This document shows positions 25,701 through 33,186 of a stretch of 52,575 bases of DNA, in pieces. Position 1 is the stretch's first letter, and the number at the start of each line of letters is the position of its first letter. Source of the stretch: Muribaculaceae bacterium (lineage in GTDB: Bacteria; Bacteroidota; Bacteroidia; Bacteroidales; Muribaculaceae); assembly GCA_017548365.1 (NCBI GenBank), contig JAFZAC010000020.1, positions 1-52,575 on the forward strand, written 5' to 3'. The notes below the pieces were generated by a model. It saw only the letters and a list, made by a program, of their open reading frames with translations, had not been told where the DNA came from and did not search any database. A program made the position numbers and the translations under genes.

Positions 25701-27255
25701 TGAGCATCTTAACATATAATGACTGCTCGGTAGACGCTATGTCGCTGGCAAACTCTCCCACCTGATAGGTCTTTCCCATATAGGTGTATTGATAAGCCAC
25801 CGCAAGCACCTCGTCACTAGCAAGGGCAGTATTGAGTGAGATGTATCCAAGTGATGAGTTGAGCTTGTATTCATTGGTCGAAAGCAATCGCGCACTCTCT
25901 ATCTTCTCATAATCCTTTCCTCCTTCAAATTCATAGGCCGCGAGGGGCGCCAAGGCTGTTGACGCCTGGCTGATGTATCGTGCCTCGGGATAGGAGTTTT
26001 TTATTTCATCAAGCAAATTGTTAGATGTATTGGTGGGATTAGGAGAGCTTGTTGTCGGTGTCCAGTGACTATTGCTTATGTGCTGACTCTCGCCGGCATC
26101 CATAAATGCCATAATATTGCGCGATTCATTGAAATTTCCGCGCTTATTTGTTACCCAAACCTCTATCCTTGTAATGTTTATACCGCTTGAGACAAGAGGA
26201 AGCTTTGATGTCCATGTGTCGTAGTTATCACGGAAGAAATGCGACAAGAAGAAGTGACGGTTCTGATCATATTTATCGGCTGTAATATAGAAATCGGTGG
26301 TTTGTGCTCCACCACGGGTGTTCACGGTCTGTGACTCGGAGTTCTGCTGTGACACAAGGGCAGTTGCTGTCAGGCGTCCAAACTGCAACTTTGTTTTCAC
26401 ACCAAAAAGCGCCGAACCACCTCTGATGAGCGAAGAACCAGTCGTCATGCTCACGTTACCTGCCTCGATATTTTTGATTATCTCGTCTTCTTTTCCCTCA
26501 TAGGCAAGTTTGAGATTCTTGTTGTCAAATTCAAAAGTTGCATCGGTGTTGTAGGTCATGTTAAATTTCATCTTGTCACCTACCGACGCCTGAATTGTGG
26601 CTTGTATCTTCTGGTCGAAATCAAAATATGTTTTACGCTTTGCTGTAAGTGACAAAGCTGGATTGTCGGTCTTGTTGGTCTTAACTCCCATCTTAATCTG
26701 AACCGTTCCTTGAGTCTTGAGCTGAACACCACCAGGTCCGAACACTTTTTCGAGAGGACCAAGGCCGAACTGCATATCCAAGAAATTGAAAGGATCTTTC
26801 TTTTTAGCTTCGGCAGTCTCAGCATTCTTTTGGCGGTAATACTGCATCATCGACTCGCGAAGGGTGAGATTGTTGTACTCATCGGCCGTGAGAATGAATG
26901 GAGTCACAATGTCATAGTCGCCCACTTTGGTATGGATGATATAACAGCCTGTTTCATAGTCATACTCAGCTTCCGTCTTGATATTGCCTGGAGTCTTTAA
27001 GTCGGCAGCATATTCTCCCTCACGCAAGTCCTCATAATTCTCAGGAACAGTGGGATGCACATTATAGCGCATTCTCGGATTGTCCTTCTTTTTATCTTTA
27101 TCGACTGCATTCTTATCGGGAACAGGAGGTGGTGGCGTTAGAGTAGAATTGTTGTATTGGGCATGCGCAACATTTGTTGCTAAAACGCTTATCACAACGC
27201 TCAGCAACAATGTTGTCAATGTTTTTTTACTATTTCCTGAATTTAAAAAATTCAT
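19765..27255 (-). CDS. sprA: Cell-surface protein SprA, type IX secretion translocon
   Basis: A 2496-residue outer-membrane protein, the size expected for SprA, which forms the very large beta-barrel channel of the type IX secretion system. It has a signal peptide ending in AHAQ and a Pro-rich start. Long stretches of alternating beta-strand sequence continue to a C-terminal strand, with family-typical segments such as GRLTATALVSQQNSESQTVNTRGGAQ near residue 290. The ATG at 27255 is preferred over the upstream in-frame TTG. It follows ruvA after about 60 bases, a neighbour pair I recall from other Bacteroidales. No other core T9SS gene lies in the window apart from the gliding-associated gldH. 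Confidence 0.93.
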   Translation of the reverse strand: MNFLNSGNSKKTLTTLLLSVVISVLATNVAHAQYNNSTLTPPPPVPDKNAVDKDKKKDNPRMRYNVHPTVPENYEDLREGEYAADLKTPGNIKTEAEYDYETGCYIIHTKVGDYDIVTPFILTADEYNNLTLRESMMQYYRQKNAETAEAKKKDPFNFLDMQFGLGPLEKVFGPGGVQLKTQGTVQIKMGVKTNKTDNPALSLTAKRKTYFDFDQKIQATIQASVGDKMKFNMTYNTDATFEFDNKNLKLAYEGKEDEIIKNIEAGNVSMTTGSSLIRGGSALFGVKTKLQFGRLTATALVSQQNSESQTVNTRGGAQTTDFYITADKYDQNRHFFLSHFFRDNYDTWTSKLPLVSSGINITRIEVWVTNKRGNFNESRNIMAFMDAGESQHISNSHWTPTTSSPNPTNTSNNLLDEIKNSYPEARYISQASTALAPLAAYEFEGGKDYEKIESARLLSTNEYKLNSSLGYISLNTALASDEVLAVAYQYTYMGKTYQVGEFASDIASTEQSLYVKMLKSTTINTKVPMWDLMMKNIYSLGAYQVQQSNFKLNIKYLNDTTGIEMPYISEGNIAGEPLIRVMNLDRLDASGNYNSDGRFDYIDGFTITSSGGKVIFPVVEPFGSHLRKMIGNDAIADKYVYQELYTMQLTDAQQVQDKNKFVLQGEYQSTNKNTISLNATNVPRGSVVVTAGGVTLTENSDYTVDYTMGTVTITNQSIIDAGTNISVSLENQSTFSTQRKTLLGLDLDYAFNDNFHVGGTLMHYGEKNITEKVSIGNEIVNNTIWGARVSYKSNFMWLTNLLNKIPTVNATAPSQVNINGEFAQLLPHQSRTGSNAGSSYIDDFESTQIGIDLRSPYSWFLASTPYDNGSDALFPEAALSNDVAYGKNRSLLSWYYIDRLFTQRNSSYVPGYIKNDLDQLSNPYVREIPYTEVFPGRELNYGESSTIQTLNLSFYPKERGPYNLDAENLDANGNLLNPERRWGGIMRKIENTDFVTNNVEYIKFWMLDPFLDETNPNLEGGDFYINLGEISEDILKDGLKSYENGLPYLDSDTTALNETNWGRIATKSSLTYAFETATGSRIKQDVGLNGLSTADEKNYPSYKEYVNKLRSMLPAETIAKMESDQFSPINDPAGDNYHFYRGFDYDEQKLSILERYKHYNGTEGNSLSQEDASDAMYQSARSVPDVEDINQDNTLNEYERYFQYKVSIRPEDLQVGKNFIIDKQESVQRTRNGEDQHVTWYQFCIPIKSYEKVVGSINDFSSIRFMRMFLTNFKETTHLRFASLELVRGEWRNYDYNLNSRNDAPGSGTIDVNTVNIEENAAREPVNYVLPPGVSRIIDSGQSQITQLNEQSMQMKVEGLEAGDARGVYRNTNLDLRTYKRLQMFVHHEAFINDATNLKNGDISFFVRLGSDVKNNYYEYEIPLKVTPPGRYSTNSSADRLAVWPSENMLDLDLDVLTAVKKNRNAEKMAGNPDVAYTQRYQEQDPNNPRNHVYVMGNPSLSKVRVMLIGVRNNTAGTTKDFVIWVDELRVTDFDSEGGWAAKANMSLNLSDIGTVNVGWHKETSGFGSVDQSMTQRRLDNYDQYNVAVQADLGRFIPEKVKLHAPVYYSYSNEKITPKYNPLDEDILLKDALDACATEEQKDSIKAYAVSETTVQNFSISGLKFDVKSKNPMPWDPANFSFNYSFNKTHKTNPDYVYENTNDYRGSMQYAWTPYIKPFKPLEKAIDAKNKKFKFFREWEFRWLPNSLAFSTNISRYYFEQQTRNETDVDVVLPVSVSKNFLWDRQFALSWNFTKSLNMSFNSQTTAHILEPIGQVNKRLFPDEYRDWRDSVMRSIKDLGTPWAYNQTFTASYKAPFSAIPILSFITANATYNATYRWDRGTVIGEMFSGNSIANQSSFTVDTRFNMETLYGKIPYLSDVNKRFASSGGSSGNEKGKGKTPPKKAKKFDRTFQLSADTTTMVKHNMNVKKVRVTATTVDGKRYPVKFNIKDNNNIEILNRDDKSIKVTVTEVLASDKKNFGTELAQYFTRLLMSVRSVNVKWRQTQSLSIPQYVPSVGDIFGQNTHYDVMAPGLDFAFGFVGQDYIDKAKSRGWLLGDSTQTSPAIFSRTQEFNVEAIIEPIKGLKITLTGNRTDNRTNQIQFMYDDVGVLYSGTYTKTHMALATALKGVSADNEYYSDAFNKFLNNIPVVAGRIESQYIGKNYPGRGFLRGTAYADTPFNPENGSVNPWGSDVMIPAFMAAYSGRDAAKVDLNPFPGLKSILPNWRVTYDGLSRIPAVKKVLKNLTLTHAYQCTYSVGSFSSYTDWVTIGEGLGFTADALTGAPIPNSPFNISSISITEKFAPLIGVNATLKNDMSFNVEYRDARTLALNISSLQLVETLQKSLVIGASYKIANFNSVLKIKKKQEGVNNDLTLNFNLQLNNNTALIRKIDVNTTQATSGTRTLGINFAANYVMSKRITLGAFFDHQVNTPLVSSTSYPTTNTNYGISINVSLAK

Positions 27256-27313
27256 CGTCAACAATTATTATCTCAATGGTGGCCTCTCGCACACCCCTCG
27301 TCGCACGATGTAA

Positions 27314-27904
27314 CTACATCATCTTCAACGCCTTCTTGATAGCCTCTTCCACTGTGATAGCGGGATTCTCCTTGAAGAGTTTCTTAAGGGCCTTCTGCGA
27401 CATTTGTTGGGTGAAGCCAAGCATCACCAGCGCGGCCAGTGCCTCGTCGTAGAGTGCACTCGGGGCGCTATTACTATCTAATAACGTATCGGATGCCACT
27501 TTTATTTTATCCTTAAGGTCAACTAATATTCTTTGTGCGGTTTTTCCGCCTATTCCTTTCACCGATTTCAACATTCCCACATTGCCGCTGGCTATGCATT
27601 GTTCCAAATCGCTTGGAGACAGCGAAGAGAGTATCATGCGAGCAGTGTTTGGCCCCACACCACTCACACTGATAAGCATCAAAAACAATTCGCGTTCATG
27701 CTTTGAAGCAAAGCCGAAAAGCACATGCGCATCCTCTCTAATAGCCTCAAAAACATAGAGTTTAGCAATCTCGTCTTTGGCAAGTTTCGATACCTCGTTG
27801 TAGGTCGTGAGCGAGATATTTATCATGTAACCCAAGCCATGATTATCGATGACCACATAGGCTGGATTAAGCTCCGTTATTTTTCCACTAATATAGTCGT
27901 ACAT
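27314..27904 (-). CDS. ruvA: Holliday junction branch migration protein RuvA
   Basis: A 196-residue RuvA. The N-terminal OB fold begins MYDYISGKITELNPAYVVIDNHGLGYMI. Two helix-hairpin-helix motifs follow (LLISVSGVGPNTARMILS-type near residue 76 and LKSVKGIGGKTAQRILVDLK near 114). The C-terminal UBA-like domain (ALVMLGFTQQMSQKALKKL) contacts RuvB. RuvA binds four-way junctions in recombination repair. Family-standard length. Confidence 0.95.
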   Translation of the reverse strand: MYDYISGKITELNPAYVVIDNHGLGYMINISLTTYNEVSKLAKDEIAKLYVFEAIREDAHVLFGFASKHERELFLMLISVSGVGPNTARMILSSLSPSDLEQCIASGNVGMLKSVKGIGGKTAQRILVDLKDKIKVASDTLLDSNSAPSALYDEALAALVMLGFTQQMSQKALKKLFKENPAITVEEAIKKALKMM

Positions 27905-27929
27905 TTTTCAGTTTTTATTTTTTTATGCA

Positions 27930-27960
27930 CAAAGTTAATTCATTTTTCAATAATGAGCAA
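27930..27960 (-). promoter_or_regulatory. Promoter of ruvA-sprA
   Basis: On the minus strand TTG at 27960-27958 and TAACTTTG at 27937-27930 are 20 bases apart, giving a leader of about 22 bases before the ruvA ATG at 27904. Confidence 0.65.
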
Positions 27961-28245
27961 AAATAAACTTGAAGCAAAGATAAAATCCCCTAAAAACAGC
28001 AAAATACATCGTAACTCTATCGTTTGGCCATATTTGCTCGCCATAACATTGCCACATTCAAATCTTTACAACATTTCTATTGAAGTGTTCGTTTAATTTA
28101 AACCAATATAAATATGACACATTTAAACTCACTTATTATAAGCAATTTCGAGAATTATCATTAATGTATTTATTCATCTTTACTAAATAATCATTATTCA
28201 CCAAATTAAGTTATATTTTTATCTATAAATACTAACTAATAGTGA

Positions 28246-28276
28246 TTGCAAATATCTACTAAAACCAATAATTTTG
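28246..28276 (+). promoter_or_regulatory. Promoter of feoAB
   Basis: TTG at 28246-28248 and TAATTTTG at 28269-28276 are separated by 20 bases. Transcription from about 28280 gives a 23-base leader to the ATG at 28303. Confidence 0.65.
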
Positions 28277-28302
28277 CATAGAATATAATTTTGAAAAAAA
28301 GT

Positions 28303-30828
28303 ATGCTACTTTCAGAACTAAAAACCGGTGAAAAAGGTGTCGTTGTCAAGGTTATGGGCCACGGCGGATTTCGCAAACGCATTATCGAGATGGGATTCAT
28401 CAAGGGAAAGACTGTAGAGTCAATCCTTAACGCACCCCTTCAAGACCCGGTAAAATATAAAATCATGGGCTATGAGCTTTCGCTCAGGCACGATGAAGCA
28501 ACGATGATTGAAATCGTTAGCGAAGAGGAGGCTTTGGCTCAACGACTCAAAGACGACATAAAATCCAATGGCGGAGAAGTCGTTGAGGAAGAACAGGTTA
28601 GCAGAAGTCTCAAAGATTTGGCGACTAGAAAACGCCGCACCATCAATGTAGCACTCGTAGGCAACCCCAACTGCGGCAAGACTTCACTGTTCAACTTTGC
28701 TAGCGGCGCCACTGAGCATGTAGGAAACTATAGCGGAGTAACGGTTGATGCCAAGGAGGGAAAATGCGAATTTGAGGGATATACATTCAATCTAGTAGAC
28801 CTCCCTGGAACTTACTCGCTCACTGCCTACAGTCCCGAAGAGCTCTATGTACGCAAGCAGATTATCGAGAAGACCCCCGATGTGGTAATCAATGTCATCG
28901 ACTCGAGCAATCTAGAGCGTAACCTTTATCTCACCACACAACTCGTAGACATGAATCTGCGCATGGTTTGCGCACTCAACATGTACGACGATCTTGAACG
29001 CAAAGGCGACAAACTCGACACTTCTAAATTAGGGCAGCTCTTCGGTGTGCCCATGATTCCCACGGTGTTTAAAACCGGCAAGGGAGTGGACCTTCTTTTC
29101 CACATCATCATCAACCTCTATGAAGGGGCCGACTACATCGACAAGAAGGGAAACATTAATCCCGAAATTGCCGCCGAGATTCAGAACTGGCATCGTGAGT
29201 ACAGCAAGACCGTTGATCACGAAGAGGACTTCGCGACAGGCGATAAAGTGAAAAACAACGTGTTTCGTCACATCCATATCAACCATGGCGCCGATATCGA
29301 AGAGGCCATTACCCTCGTGAGAAGTGAGCTTGAGAAGAATTCACACATCCGCCACCGCTACTCACTGCGATACCTTGCCATCAAGCTACTTGAGAATGAC
29401 AGCGATGCTGAAAAAACCGCCCTGGCCCTGCCAAATGGCAAGGATATTATTGCAGTGCGCGATGAGCAGACCAGAATAATCAAAATCAGCACCAACGAGG
29501 ATAGTGAGAACGCCATAATGAATGCCAAGTACGGCTTTATCAATGGCGCACTCAAGGAGTGCTATGTCGAGGGGAACAATACCGATGCCCATCAGCTTAC
29601 AAAGGTTCTTGACAATATTGTCACCAACCGTTGGCTGGGATTCCCGCTGTTTTTCGTGTTCCTTTGGCTCATGTTCTGGGTTACATTCACCGTGGGACAG
29701 TATCCCATGGATTGGATTGACGCTGGCGTAGAGTGGCTAAAAGGATTGGCCGAGACACACTTACCTGACGGACCTCTCAAGGCGATGGTCGCCGACGGCA
29801 TTATTGGTGGCGTGGGTTCGGTAATCGTATTCTTGCCACAAATTCTTATCCTCTATTTCTTTATCTCAATTATGGAAGACTCTGGCTATATGGCACGAGC
29901 TGCATTCATCATGGACAAACTAATGCACGGCATGGGACTACACGGCAAGTCATTTATTCCCATGATTATGGGATTTGGCTGCAATGTGCCAGCAATAATG
30001 GCCACACGAACAATCGAGAGCCGCAACAGCCGCCTCATCACCATGCTGGTGCTACCGTTTATGAGTTGCTCGGCACGACTGCCCATCTATATTATGATAA
30101 TAGGTGCGTTTTTTGCCAGTTACCAGAGCCTTATTATGCTCTCACTTTATGCCATAGGCATCATTGTGGCAATAATAATGAGCCGAGTGCTCAAGCGATT
30201 CTTTATCAAGGATGACGACACGCCATTTGTAATGGAACTGCCACCCTATCGTTTTCCAACCGGTAAAGCCATCTGGCGGCACACCTGGTCGAAAGGCAAG
30301 CAGTATCTGAAAAAGATGGGAGGCATCATCCTCGTGGCTTCAATAATCGTGTGGTTCCTGGGCTACTACCCCAACCATGACGCCTACGGCTCAAGCCAGG
30401 AGCAGCAGGAGCACAGTTACCTGGGAATGATTGGCAAGACCATCGAACCGGTGTTCAAGCCCAACGGCTTTGACTGGAAGCTCGACGTGGGCCTTATTGC
30501 CGGCGTAGGAGCCAAAGAGATTGTGGCATCAACCCTAGGCGTCATCTACAGCAACGACGACAGTTTTGCCGACGATGAGACTGTGAGCGACGATACAGTG
30601 AAATACAGCTCACTCAACTCCAAGATGACTGCCGACGGCATCACACCCCTTGCCGCATTCAGCTTCCTGCTCTTTGTCCTGCTTTATTTCCCCTGCATAG
30701 CCACAATAGCAGCAATCAAGGGAGAGACAGGCAGCTGGCGATGGGCAATCTTTGCAGCCCTCTACACAACTGCCGTTGCTTGGATAATCTCAGCACTCGT
30801 GTTCCAAATAGGCTCCATGATATTATAA
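28303..30828 (+). CDS. feoB: Ferrous iron transporter, FeoA-FeoB fusion
   Basis: An 841-residue inner-membrane Fe(II) importer. Residues 1-75 form an SH3-like FeoA domain (MLLSELKTGEKG). The G domain has G1 GNPNCGKT at 120-127, switch I NYSGVT, G3 DLPG and G4 NMYD. The C-terminal half has FeoB Gate motifs, including a PIMGFGCNVPAIMATRTIE-type segment and LPFMSCSARLPIY. The fused form is usual in Bacteroidota. The ATG at 28303 is preferred to the TTG at 28291. A strong terminator follows. Confidence 0.95.
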   Translation: MLLSELKTGEKGVVVKVMGHGGFRKRIIEMGFIKGKTVESILNAPLQDPVKYKIMGYELSLRHDEATMIEIVSEEEALAQRLKDDIKSNGGEVVEEEQVSRSLKDLATRKRRTINVALVGNPNCGKTSLFNFASGATEHVGNYSGVTVDAKEGKCEFEGYTFNLVDLPGTYSLTAYSPEELYVRKQIIEKTPDVVINVIDSSNLERNLYLTTQLVDMNLRMVCALNMYDDLERKGDKLDTSKLGQLFGVPMIPTVFKTGKGVDLLFHIIINLYEGADYIDKKGNINPEIAAEIQNWHREYSKTVDHEEDFATGDKVKNNVFRHIHINHGADIEEAITLVRSELEKNSHIRHRYSLRYLAIKLLENDSDAEKTALALPNGKDIIAVRDEQTRIIKISTNEDSENAIMNAKYGFINGALKECYVEGNNTDAHQLTKVLDNIVTNRWLGFPLFFVFLWLMFWVTFTVGQYPMDWIDAGVEWLKGLAETHLPDGPLKAMVADGIIGGVGSVIVFLPQILILYFFISIMEDSGYMARAAFIMDKLMHGMGLHGKSFIPMIMGFGCNVPAIMATRTIESRNSRLITMLVLPFMSCSARLPIYIMIIGAFFASYQSLIMLSLYAIGIIVAIIMSRVLKRFFIKDDDTPFVMELPPYRFPTGKAIWRHTWSKGKQYLKKMGGIILVASIIVWFLGYYPNHDAYGSSQEQQEHSYLGMIGKTIEPVFKPNGFDWKLDVGLIAGVGAKEIVASTLGVIYSNDDSFADDETVSDDTVKYSSLNSKMTADGITPLAAFSFLLFVLLYFPCIATIAAIKGETGSWRWAIFAALYTTAVAWIISALVFQIGSMIL

Positions 30829-30830
30829 CA

Positions 30831-30859
30831 AAGGTGCGCCTTATGAAGCGCACCTTTTT
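30831..30859 (+). terminator. Terminator after feoAB
   Basis: AAGGTGCGC at 30831-30839 pairs with GCGCACCTT at 30848-30856 around an 8-base loop, running into a T tract. The epimerase gene converges from the other side, so it may work both ways. Confidence 0.8.
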
Positions 30860-30884
30860 GTATATCTCATTCAGTGATATCGAA

Positions 30885-32018
30885 TCACTTCTTGATTAGT
30901 TTGATTCCGATTCCTGGGATGTCGTGGAGTGTAATCTTACCGTTCTCTACAGTCATGCCATCGAAGCGGTCGTTAGCGATGAGCAGGTTTCCATCGAGAT
31001 CGGCGAAATCAACAACTGGTGACAGGTTGGCTGCTGCAGTAACAGCGCACGAAGTCTCGGTCATACAGCCAATCATCACCTTCATGTCGAGGGCACGAGC
31101 CAATGTGACCATCTTGTGTGCCTCATAAAGACCTGTACTCTTCATCAACTTGATATTGATGCCGTCATAAACGCCCTTAAACTTCACGATATCGGGCAGA
31201 CGCTGGAATGCCTCGTCGGCAATGATGGGAAGCGGTGAGCGCTCGCGCAACCATGCTGTCTCGTCTATCATTGTCTTGTCAAATGGTTGCTCCACGAAAA
31301 TGCATCCACGGTCTTTGAGCCAATAGCACATCTCTAGAGCCTCTTCCTTGCTTTTCCATCCCTGATTAACATCGACGCAGATTGGAACATCGGTCATACT
31401 CTTGATAACCTCAACTGTCTCCTTATCGTTGTCAAGACCCATTTTCACCTTCAGCAGCTTATAGGGCGAGGCCTCTTCAACTTTTTGACGAACCACCTCC
31501 TCGGTGTCGATACCAATTGTGAAACTTGTCACTGGAGTCTTGTCTGGGTTATAGCCCCAAATCTTGTACCAAGGTTGTCCCATGATTTTACCCAGCAAGT
31601 CGTGAAGAGCGATGTCGACACTTGCCTTCGCTGCGCGGTTGTTAGGAGCAACGTTGTCAACATAGGTCAAAATGTCTTCAATCTTGAATGGATCATTAAA
31701 CTGACTAAGGTCGAGACTGCTCAAGAACTTGGTAACGCTCTCTACGCTTTCACCCAGATAGGGGGGCATTGATGCCTCACCATAGCCAATGATGCCATCG
31801 TACTCCAACTGAACCTGAACATCAGGAGTAGTAGTACGACTGTAACGCGCCAAATTGAAAGCATGACGCAACTTCAACTCATAAGGTTCGAACGACAAAT
31901 TCAGGCGTCCTGTCTTTGCCACTTTCTTAGTAGCTTTGCCTTTTGCAGAAATTGAAATGGGGGCCGAAGCTGCTATCAAGCCAAGACCTGTTCCCACAAG
32001 AAATTTTCTTCGATTCAT
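30885..32018 (-). CDS. Dipeptide epimerase, enolase superfamily (L-Ala-D/L-Glu epimerase type)
   Basis: A 377-residue enolase-superfamily enzyme. The N-terminus MNRRKFLVGTGLGLIAASAP is Tat-like, with twin Arg at 3-4, suggesting export. Catalytic features include KVK (K190, K192), metal ligands D216, E243 and D268, and K290 in NIKLMK, as in L-Ala-D/L-Glu epimerases used in murein peptide recycling. It follows the NlpC/P60 endopeptidase by 28 bases, which supports that role: the endopeptidase would release the dipeptide it epimerises. An exported epimerase is less usual than the cytoplasmic one. Confidence 0.9.
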   Translation of the reverse strand: MNRRKFLVGTGLGLIAASAPISISAKGKATKKVAKTGRLNLSFEPYELKLRHAFNLARYSRTTTPDVQVQLEYDGIIGYGEASMPPYLGESVESVTKFLSSLDLSQFNDPFKIEDILTYVDNVAPNNRAAKASVDIALHDLLGKIMGQPWYKIWGYNPDKTPVTSFTIGIDTEEVVRQKVEEASPYKLLKVKMGLDNDKETVEVIKSMTDVPICVDVNQGWKSKEEALEMCYWLKDRGCIFVEQPFDKTMIDETAWLRERSPLPIIADEAFQRLPDIVKFKGVYDGINIKLMKSTGLYEAHKMVTLARALDMKVMIGCMTETSCAVTAAANLSPVVDFADLDGNLLIANDRFDGMTVENGKITLHDIPGIGIKLIKK

Positions 32019-32046
32019 GTTATTTTTATTTAGTGTTAATTATTTA

Positions 32047-33186
32047 TCATTTATTAAAATACCAATCATGGTCACGCACATACTTGATGCCTTTAGTGCC
32101 AATCTGGCCTCTGACACGGCTTATAGACAGTGGGCTGTATAAATAATCCGGGGCATCAGGATTCAGATCATTAATCTTTACCTGACCAGAACAGTGAATA
32201 TACTTGCCGTCACGCAAGTAGAGCCCCACATGGGTAACCCGTCCTGTAGTGCTGTTGCCAAAGAAGAGAAGGTCGCCCAGCTGAGCATCGTGCCAATCGG
32301 CAATCTTAAGTCCCGTAAGCGCCTGTTGCGAGGCATCGCGCTGAAGTATGATACCATTAGAGAAATAGCTCACCTTCACCAGCCCTGAGCAGTCGGTCAC
32401 CTTAGTTGTAGTACCTCCCCACAAATAGCTTGAACCCATCATACGCTTGGCAGTCTTCTCAATCTTTTCCAAGTCTAAATCCTGCTGAGCCCAATTATCG
32501 AAATATTCCACATTGGAATGCTTAATCCACCCCTTGCGTCCGTCGGGTGTAGAAAGAAGTACCCATCCATTCTTGAGCTCTTCGGCTTTTAATATATCAC
32601 CCATTACCAAGTCGCTCACTGTCTCATCGCCTTCAGGTTGCGAAACAAGTCGGTCGTCATAAACAGTGACAATATAACGAAACTCGTTATTCCATGCTTT
32701 GAGCTGTTCTTGTGAAACAAAAATCACCGAACTCTCAGGTATATAAGAAATATATCCATCGGGGCATTGCACACGATACCAGTCACCCGATTTCTCAATC
32801 ACTCTCAAAGGCATACCCATGGTACCTTGCGTGTCAATCTCGGCTGAATGTTTGGGCTCGCCTCGGAATGTGGCAATCGCAAGCTTAATAATTGCCCACT
32901 GCTTGGCACGCTCAATTCCATTTGCGAGTACCCGTACGTTATTCTGGTACTTAATGCCATATTTGTCAAGCTCTTGAGAGATTGCATCTTTTTGCTCTTG
33001 ATAACCCACGCTGCCCTCAACAACAATAATATCACCATTAGTAGACGATTTAACGTCCCAAATGGCAACGCGCTTATCTGGGACGATTCTAGCCTTCAGG
33101 TCTTTAAGTACTTGGTCGACATCGGCCGCACTTGCGGCAATGGCAACAGCCATCACCAGCATCATCAATAAAACTTTCTTTATCAT
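32047..33186 (-). CDS. SH3 and NlpC/P60 (C40) cell-wall peptidase, YkfC-like
   Basis: A 379-residue exported cysteine peptidase with a signal peptide ending ASAAD near residue 21. Two SH3-like segments lie around residues 105-155 and 170-225 (DWYRVQCPDGYISYIP and NGWVLLSTPDGRKGWI). The catalytic domain has Cys266 in TDCSGLV, His319 in THVGLYL and His331. Close relatives cut the gamma-D-Glu-diamino acid bond of murein peptides. Its ATG overlaps the transglutaminase stop (TAATG) and the epimerase follows, so the three genes form one unit. Confidence 0.92.
   Translation of the reverse strand: MIKKVLLMMLVMAVAIAASAADVDQVLKDLKARIVPDKRVAIWDVKSSTNGDIIVVEGSVGYQEQKDAISQELDKYGIKYQNNVRVLANGIERAKQWAIIKLAIATFRGEPKHSAEIDTQGTMGMPLRVIEKSGDWYRVQCPDGYISYIPESSVIFVSQEQLKAWNNEFRYIVTVYDDRLVSQPEGDETVSDLVMGDILKAEELKNGWVLLSTPDGRKGWIKHSNVEYFDNWAQQDLDLEKIEKTAKRMMGSSYLWGGTTTKVTDCSGLVKVSYFSNGIILQRDASQQALTGLKIADWHDAQLGDLLFFGNSTTGRVTHVGLYLRDGKYIHCSGQVKINDLNPDAPDYLYSPLSISRVRGQIGTKGIKYVRDHDWYFNK

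Larger units (their letters stand above)
27905..28302. other. Divergent intergenic region, ruvA / feoAB
   Basis: This AT-rich gap of about 400 bases carries one promoter for each flanking gene near its ends. The middle, about 27965-28240, shows runs of A and T and no convincing ORF, palindrome or riboswitch. I could not identify a Fur-type operator by eye. Confidence 0.6.
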
